From Tubulanus polymorphus (taxonomy: Eukaryota > Nemertea > Palaeonemertea > Tubulaniformes > Tubulanidae): a stretch of DNA of 64,000 bases. Location of the stretch: the NCBI RefSeq assembly GCF_964204645.1, contig NC_134028.1:27254153-27318152 (forward strand), given 5' to 3'. Position numbers and translations under genes: made by a program. Below the pieces are notes generated by a model, which made no database searches, had not been told where the DNA came from, and was given only the letters and a program-made list of their open reading frames with translations. Below, piece by piece: positions 58,101 to 64,000 of this stretch (its first letter is position 1; each line of letters opens with the position of its first letter).

Positions 58101-61100
58101 AATTCTATCTTAATTGATGGGTTAGGATGTACTGAACTGATTTCAAATAGATAGGTTGAAAGAATCAGAATTTTCTGGCTGCCTTTGGTTCTGAAGATGA
58201 TGGACTCAATCTGAAAAGATGGGCTAAGGCGTATTGAACTGATTTCAAATAGATAGGTGGAAAGATTAAGAATTTTCTGGCTATTTATGCTCCTGAAGAT
58301 GATGGACTCGATCTGAAATGATAGGTTAAGGCGTATTGAACTGATTTCAAATAGATAGATGGAAAGATTAAGAATTTTCTGGCTATTTATGCTCCTGAAG
58401 ATGATGGACTCGATCTGAAATGATAGGTTAAGGTAAACTGAACTGATTTCGAGTAGATGGACTGAAAGATACAGATTTTTCTTGTAAAATAGGGTCCTAA
58501 AGATGATGAATTCTATCTTAATTGTTGGGTTAGGGTGTACTGAACTGATGTTCAATAGATTGGTTGAAAGATTCAGAATTTTCTGACTACTTATACTTCT
58601 GAAGTTGATTGATTCAATCTGAAAAGATGGGTTAAGGCGTATTGAACTGATTTCAAATAGATAGGTGGAAAGATTAAGAATTTTCTGGCTATTTATGCTC
58701 CTGAAGATGATGGACTCGATCTGAAATGATAGGTTAAGGTAAACTGAACTGATTCCGAGTAGATGGGATGAAAGATACAGATTTTTGTTGCAAAATAGGG
58801 TCCTAAAGATGATGAATTCTATCTTAATTAATGGGTTAGGGTGTAATGAACTGATGTCAAATAGATAGGTTGAAAGAATCAGAATTTTCTGGCTGCTTTT
58901 GGTTCTGAAGATGATGGATTCAATCTGAAAAGATGGGTTTAGGCGAATTGAACTGATTTCAAATAGATAGGTGGAAAGATTCAGAATTTTCTGGCTATTT
59001 ATGCTCCTGAAGATGATGGACTCGATCTGAAACGATAGGATAAGGTAAACTGAACTGATTTCGAGTAGATGGACTGAAAGATACAGATTTTTCTTGCAAA
59101 ATAGGGTCCTAAAGATGATGAATTCTATCTTAATTGATGGGTTAGGGTGTACTGAACGGATTTCAAATAGATAGGTTGAAAGAATCAGAATTTTCTGGCT
59201 GCTTTTGGTTCTGAAGATGATGGATTCAATCTGAAAAGATGTGTTAAGGCGTATTGAACTGATTACAAATAGATAGGTGGAAAGATTCAGAATTTTCTGG
59301 GTACTTATGCTCCTGAAGATGATGGACTCGATCTGAAATGATAGGTTAAGGTAAACTGAACTGATTTCGAGTAGATGGACTGAAAGATACAGATTTTTCT
59401 TGCAAAGTAGGGTCCTAAAGATGATGAGTTCTATCTTAATTGATTGGTTAGGGTGTACTGAACTGATTTCAAATAGATAGGTGGAAAGATTAAGAATTTT
59501 CTGGCTATTTATGCTCCTGAAGATGATGGACTCGATCTGAAACGATAGGTTAAGGTAAACTGAACTGATTTCGTGTAGATGGACTGAAAGATACAGATTT
59601 TTCTTGCAAAATAGGGTCCTAAAGATGATGAATTCTATCTTAATTGATGGGTTAGGGTGTACTGAACTGATTTCAAATAGATAGGTTGAAAGAATCAGAA
59701 TTTTCTGGCTGCTTTTGGTTCTGAAGATGATGGATTCAACCTGAAAAGATGTGTTAAGGCGTATTGAACTGATTTCAAATAGATAGGTGGAAAGATTCAG
59801 AATCTTCTGGGTACTTATGCTCCTGAAGATGATGGACTCGATCTGAAATGATAGGTTAAGGCAAACTGAACTGATTTCGAGTAGATGGACTGAAAGATAC
59901 AGATTTTTCTTGCAAAATAGGGTCCTAAAGATGATGAGTTCTATCTTAATTGATGGGTTAGGGTGTACTGAACTGATTTCAAATAGATAGGTTGAAAGAA
60001 TCAGAATTTTCTGGCTGCTTTTGGTTCTGAAGATGATGGATTCAATTTGAAAAGATGTGTTGAGGCGTATTGAACTGATTTCAAATAGATAGGTGGAAAG
60101 ATTAAGAATTTTCTGGCTATTTATGCTCCTGAGGATGATGCACTCGATCTGAAATGATAGGTTAAGGTAGACTGAACTGATTTCGAGTAGATGGACTGAA
60201 AGATACAGATTTTTCTTGCAAAATAGGGTCCTAAAGATGATGAGTTCGATCTTAATTGATGGGTTAGGGTGTAACTGAACTGAATTCAAATAGATAGGTG
60301 GAAAGATTAAGAATTTTCTGGCTATTTATGCTCCTGAAGATGATGGACTCGATCTGAAACGATAGGTTAAGGTAAACTGAACTGATTTCGAATAGATGGA
60401 CTGAAAGATACAGATTTTTCTTGCAAAATAGGGTCCTAAAGATGATGAATTCTATCTTAATTGATGGGATAGGGTGTACTGAACTGATTTCAAATACATA
60501 GGTTGAAAGAATCAGAATTTTCTGGCTGCTTTTGGTTCTGAAGATGATGGATTCAATCTGAAAAGATGTGTTAAGGCGTATTGAACTGATTTCAAATAGA
60601 TAGGTGGAAAGATTAAGAATTTTCTGGCTATTTATGCTCCTGAAGATGATGGACTCGATCTGAAACGATAGGTTAAGGTAAACTGAACTGATTCCGAGTA
60701 GATGGGATGAAAGATACAGATTTTTGTTGCAAAATAGGGTCCTAAAGATGATGAATTCTATCTTAATTAATGGGTTAGGGTGTAATGAACTGATGTCAAA
60801 TAGATAGGTTGAAAGAATCAGAATTTTCTGGCTGCTTTTGGTTCTTAAGATGATGGATTCAATCTGAAAAGATGGGATTGAACTGATTTCAAATAGATAG
60901 GTGGAAAGATTCAGAATTTTCTGGCTATTTATGCTCCTGAAGATGATGGACTCGATCTGAAACGATAGGTTAAGGTAAACTGAACTGATTTCGAGTAGAT
61001 GGACTGAAAGATACAGATTTTTCTTGCAAAAGAGGGTCCTAAAGGTGATGAATTCTATCTTAATTGATGGGTTAGGGTGTACTGAACTGATTTCAAATAG

Positions 61101-64000
61101 ATAGGTTGAAAGAATCAGAATTTTCTGGCTGCTTTTGGTTCTGAAGATGATGGATTCAATCTGAAAAGATGTGTTAAGGCGTATTGAACTGATTTCAAAT
61201 AGATAGGTGGAAAGATTCAGAATTTTCTGGGTACTGATGCTCCTGAAGATGATGGACTCGATCTGAAATGATAGGTTAAGGTAAACTGAACTGATTTAGA
61301 GTAGATGGACTGAAAGATACAGATTTTTCTTGCAAAGTAGGGTCCTAAAGTTGATGAGTTCTATCTTAATTGATTGGTTAGGGTGTACTGAACTGATTTC
61401 AAATAGATAGGTGGAAAGATTAAGAATTTTCTGGCTATTTATGCTCCTGAAGATGATGGACTCGATCTGAAACGATAGGTTAAGGTAAACTGAACTGATT
61501 TCGTGTAGATGGACTGAAAGATACAGATTTTTCTTGCAAAATAGGGTCCTAAAGATGATGAATTCTATCTTAATTGATGGGTTAGGGTGTACTGAACTGA
61601 TTTCAAATAGATAGGTTGAAAGAATCAGAATTTTCTGGCTGCTTTTGGTTCTGAAGATGATGGATTCAACCTGAAAAGATGTGTTAAGGCGTATTGAACT
61701 GATTTCAAATAGATAGGTGGAAAGATTCAGAATCTTCTGGGTACTTATGCTCCTGAAGATGATGGACTCGATCTGAAATGATAGGTTAAGGCAAACTGAA
61801 CTGATTTCGAGTAGATGGACTGAAAGATACAGATTTTTCTTGCAAAATAGGGTCCTAAAGATGATGAATTCTATCTTAATTGTTGGGTTAGGGTGTACTG
61901 AACTGATGTTCAATAGATTGGTTGAAAGATTCAGAATTTTCTGACTACTTATAGTTCTGAAGTTGATTGATTCAATCTGAAAAGATGGGTTAAGGCGTAT
62001 TGAACTGATTTCAAATAGATAGGTGGAAAGATTAAGAATTTTCTGGCTATTTATGCTCCTGAAGATGATGGACTCGATCTGAAATGATAGGTTAAGGTAA
62101 ACTGAACTGATTCCGAGTAGATGGGATGAAAGATACAGATTTTTGTTGCAAAATAGGGTCCTAAAGATGATGAATTCTATCTTAATTAATGGGTTAGGGT
62201 GTAATGAACTGATGTCAAATAGATAGGTTGAAAGAATCAGAATTTTCTGGCTGCTTTTGGTTCTGAAGATGATGGATTCAATCTGAAAAGATGGGTTTAG
62301 GCGAATTGAACTGATTTCAAATAGATAGGTGGAAAGATTCAGAATTTTCTGGCTATTTATGCTCCTGAAGATGATGGACTCGATCTGAAACGATAGGTTA
62401 AGGTAAACTGAACTGATTTCGAGTAGATGGACTGAAAGATACAGATTTTTCTTGCAAAATAGGGTCCTAAAGATCATGAATTCTATCTTAATTGGTGGGT
62501 TAGGGTGTACTGAACTGATTTCAAATAGATAGGTTGAAAGAATCAGAATTTTCTGGCTGCTTTTGGTTCTGAAGATGATGGATTCAATCTGAAAAGATGT
62601 GTTAAGGCGTATTGAACTGATTTCAAATAGATAGGTGGAAAGATTCAGAATTTTCTGGGTACTTATGCTCCTGAAGATGATGGACTCGATCTGAAATGAT
62701 AGGTTAAGGTAAACTGAACTTATTTCGAGTAGATGGACTAAAAGATACAGATTTTTCTTGCAAAGTAGGGTCCTAAAGATGATGAGTTCTATCTTAATTG
62801 ATTGGTTAGGGTGTACTGAACTGATTTCAAATAGATAGGTGGAAAGATTAAGAATTTTCTGGCTATTTATGCTCCTGAAGATGATGGACTCGATCTGAAA
62901 CGTTAGGTTTAGGTAAACTGAACTGATTTCGTGTAGATGGACTGAAAGATACAGATTTTTCTTGCAAAATAGGGTCCTAAAGATGATGAATTCTATCTTA
63001 ATTGATGGGTTAGGGTGTACTGAACTGATTTCAAATAGATAGGTTGAAAGAATCAGAATTTTCTGGCTGCTTTTGGTTCTGAAGATGATGGATTCAACCT
63101 GAAAAGATGTGTTAAGGCGTATTGAACTGATTTCAAATAGATAGGTGGAAAGATTCAGAATCTTCTGGGTACTTATGCTCCTGAAGATGATGGACTCGAT
63201 CTGAAATGATAGGTTAAGGCAAACTGAACTGATTTCGAGTAGATGGACTGAAAGATACAGATTTTTCTTGCAAAATAGGGTCCTAAAGATGATGAGTTCT
63301 ATCTTAATTGATGGGTTAGGGTGTACTGAACTGATTTCAAATAGATAGGTTGAAAGAATCAGAATTTTCTGGCTGCTTTTGGTTCTGAAGATGATGGATT
63401 CAATTTGAAAAGATGTGTTAAGGCGTATTGAACTGATTTCAAATAGATAGGTGGAAAGATTAAGAATTTTCTGGCTATTTATGCTCCTGAAGATGATGGA
63501 CTCGATCTGAAATGATAGGTTAAGGTAAACTGAACTGATTTCGAGTAGATGGACTGAAAGATACAGATTTTTCTTGCAAAATAGGGTCCTAAAGATGATG
63601 AATTCTATCTTAATTGTTGGGTTAGGGTGTACTGAACTGATGTTCAATAGATTGGTTGAAAGATTCAGAATTTTCTGACTACTTATACTTCTGAAGTTGA
63701 TTGAAACAATCTGAAAAGATGGGTTAAGGCGTATTGAACTAATTCAAATAGATAGGTGGAAAGATTAAGAATTTTCTGGCTATTTATGCTCCTGAAGATG
63801 ATGGACTCGATCTGAAACGATAGGTTAAGGTAAACTGAACTGATTCAGAGTAGATGGGATGAAAGATACAGATTTTTGTTGCAAAATAGGGTCCTAAAGA
63901 TGATGAATTCTATCTTAATTAATGGGTTAGGGTGTAATGAACTGATGTCAAATAGATAGGTTGAAAGAATCAGAATTTTCTGGCTGCTTTTGGTTCTGAA
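55104..64000. repeat. 102-bp satellite with higher-order repeats
   Basis: About 87 monomers of 102 bp run to the window end. Three main types alternate: one with GATTCAATCTGAAAAGATGG and GGCGTATTG, one with GACTCGATCTGAAATGATAG and TTTTTCTTGC, and one with AATTCTATCTTAATTGATGG and GGGTTAGGGTG. Together they form a 306-bp unit, with longer patterns of roughly 1.4-1.9 kb marked by rare variants (AATCTTCTGG at about 59802, 61731, 63169). Minus-strand frames of 896 codons (57599-60289) and 783 codons (61296-63647) exist because 102 is 34 codons without a stop. They end at small indels such as a 4-bp loss near 57642. I call it satellite, not gene. Confidence 0.9.

Noticed and set aside
57599-60289. 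Genuine 896-residue protein
   Set aside because: The frame follows from a stop-free 102-bp satellite monomer. It ends at small indels and has no start context or splice structure.
55104-64000. CRISPR-like array of regular repeats
   Set aside because: Repeats are head-to-tail with no spacers, and the setting is animal genomic DNA.

Overview
The window is eukaryotic, from an AT-rich animal genome, most likely a marine invertebrate. The grounds are split genes with GT-AG introns, a tRNA-derived SINE, many short inverted-repeat DNA transposons (MITEs), a truncated non-LTR retrotransposon, TTAGGG-like motifs and a large satellite. There are no bacterial operons, rRNA genes or CRISPR arrays. I cannot name the species.

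Layout. About 51.8 kb is built from two segments, A (about 8-9 kb) and B (about 11 kb), arranged as one super-unit A-B-truncated B, present twice and followed by a third A. The copies are A1 1-8907, B1 8908-19875, B2 (truncated) 19876-26196, A2 26197-33996, a 120-bp filler, B3 34118-45143, B4 (truncated) 45144-47165 and A3 47166-51830. A1 and A2 look almost identical by eye, B1, B2 and B3 slightly less so, and A3 is the most diverged. A unique stretch follows (51831-55100). A 102-bp satellite with higher-order organisation then runs from about 55100 to the window end.

Genes. The usual long-ORF view shows almost nothing here, but splice-site reading recovers two split genes repeated with the segments. 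(1) On the minus strand of each full B is an eight-exon glutamine/alanine-rich gene. Its short motifs resemble the C-terminal part of Mediator subunit MED15 (tentative). B3 reads open throughout, while B1 and B2 share nonsense codons and a frameshift. (2) On the plus strand of each A is a small gene of unknown function, readable only in A3. In A1 and A2 a MITE sits inside exon 2 and a shared 13-bp deletion breaks the frame. A third remnant, a two-helix membrane-protein exon on the minus strand, is intact only in B4. The picture is a birth-and-death cluster in which each gene has at most one readable copy.

Polymorphism between copies. The copies differ by MITE insertions with empty sites, minisatellite expansions (5, 33, 37, 40 and about 64-bp units), inverted hairpin cores and patches of apparent gene conversion. 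The same pattern could partly come from two haplotypes joined in one assembly, so read depth and spanning long reads decide how much of it is a true tandem duplication.

Satellite. The 102-bp monomer equals 34 codons and leaves minus-strand frames of 896 and 783 codons. This is probably a by-product of homogenisation, but it is testable.
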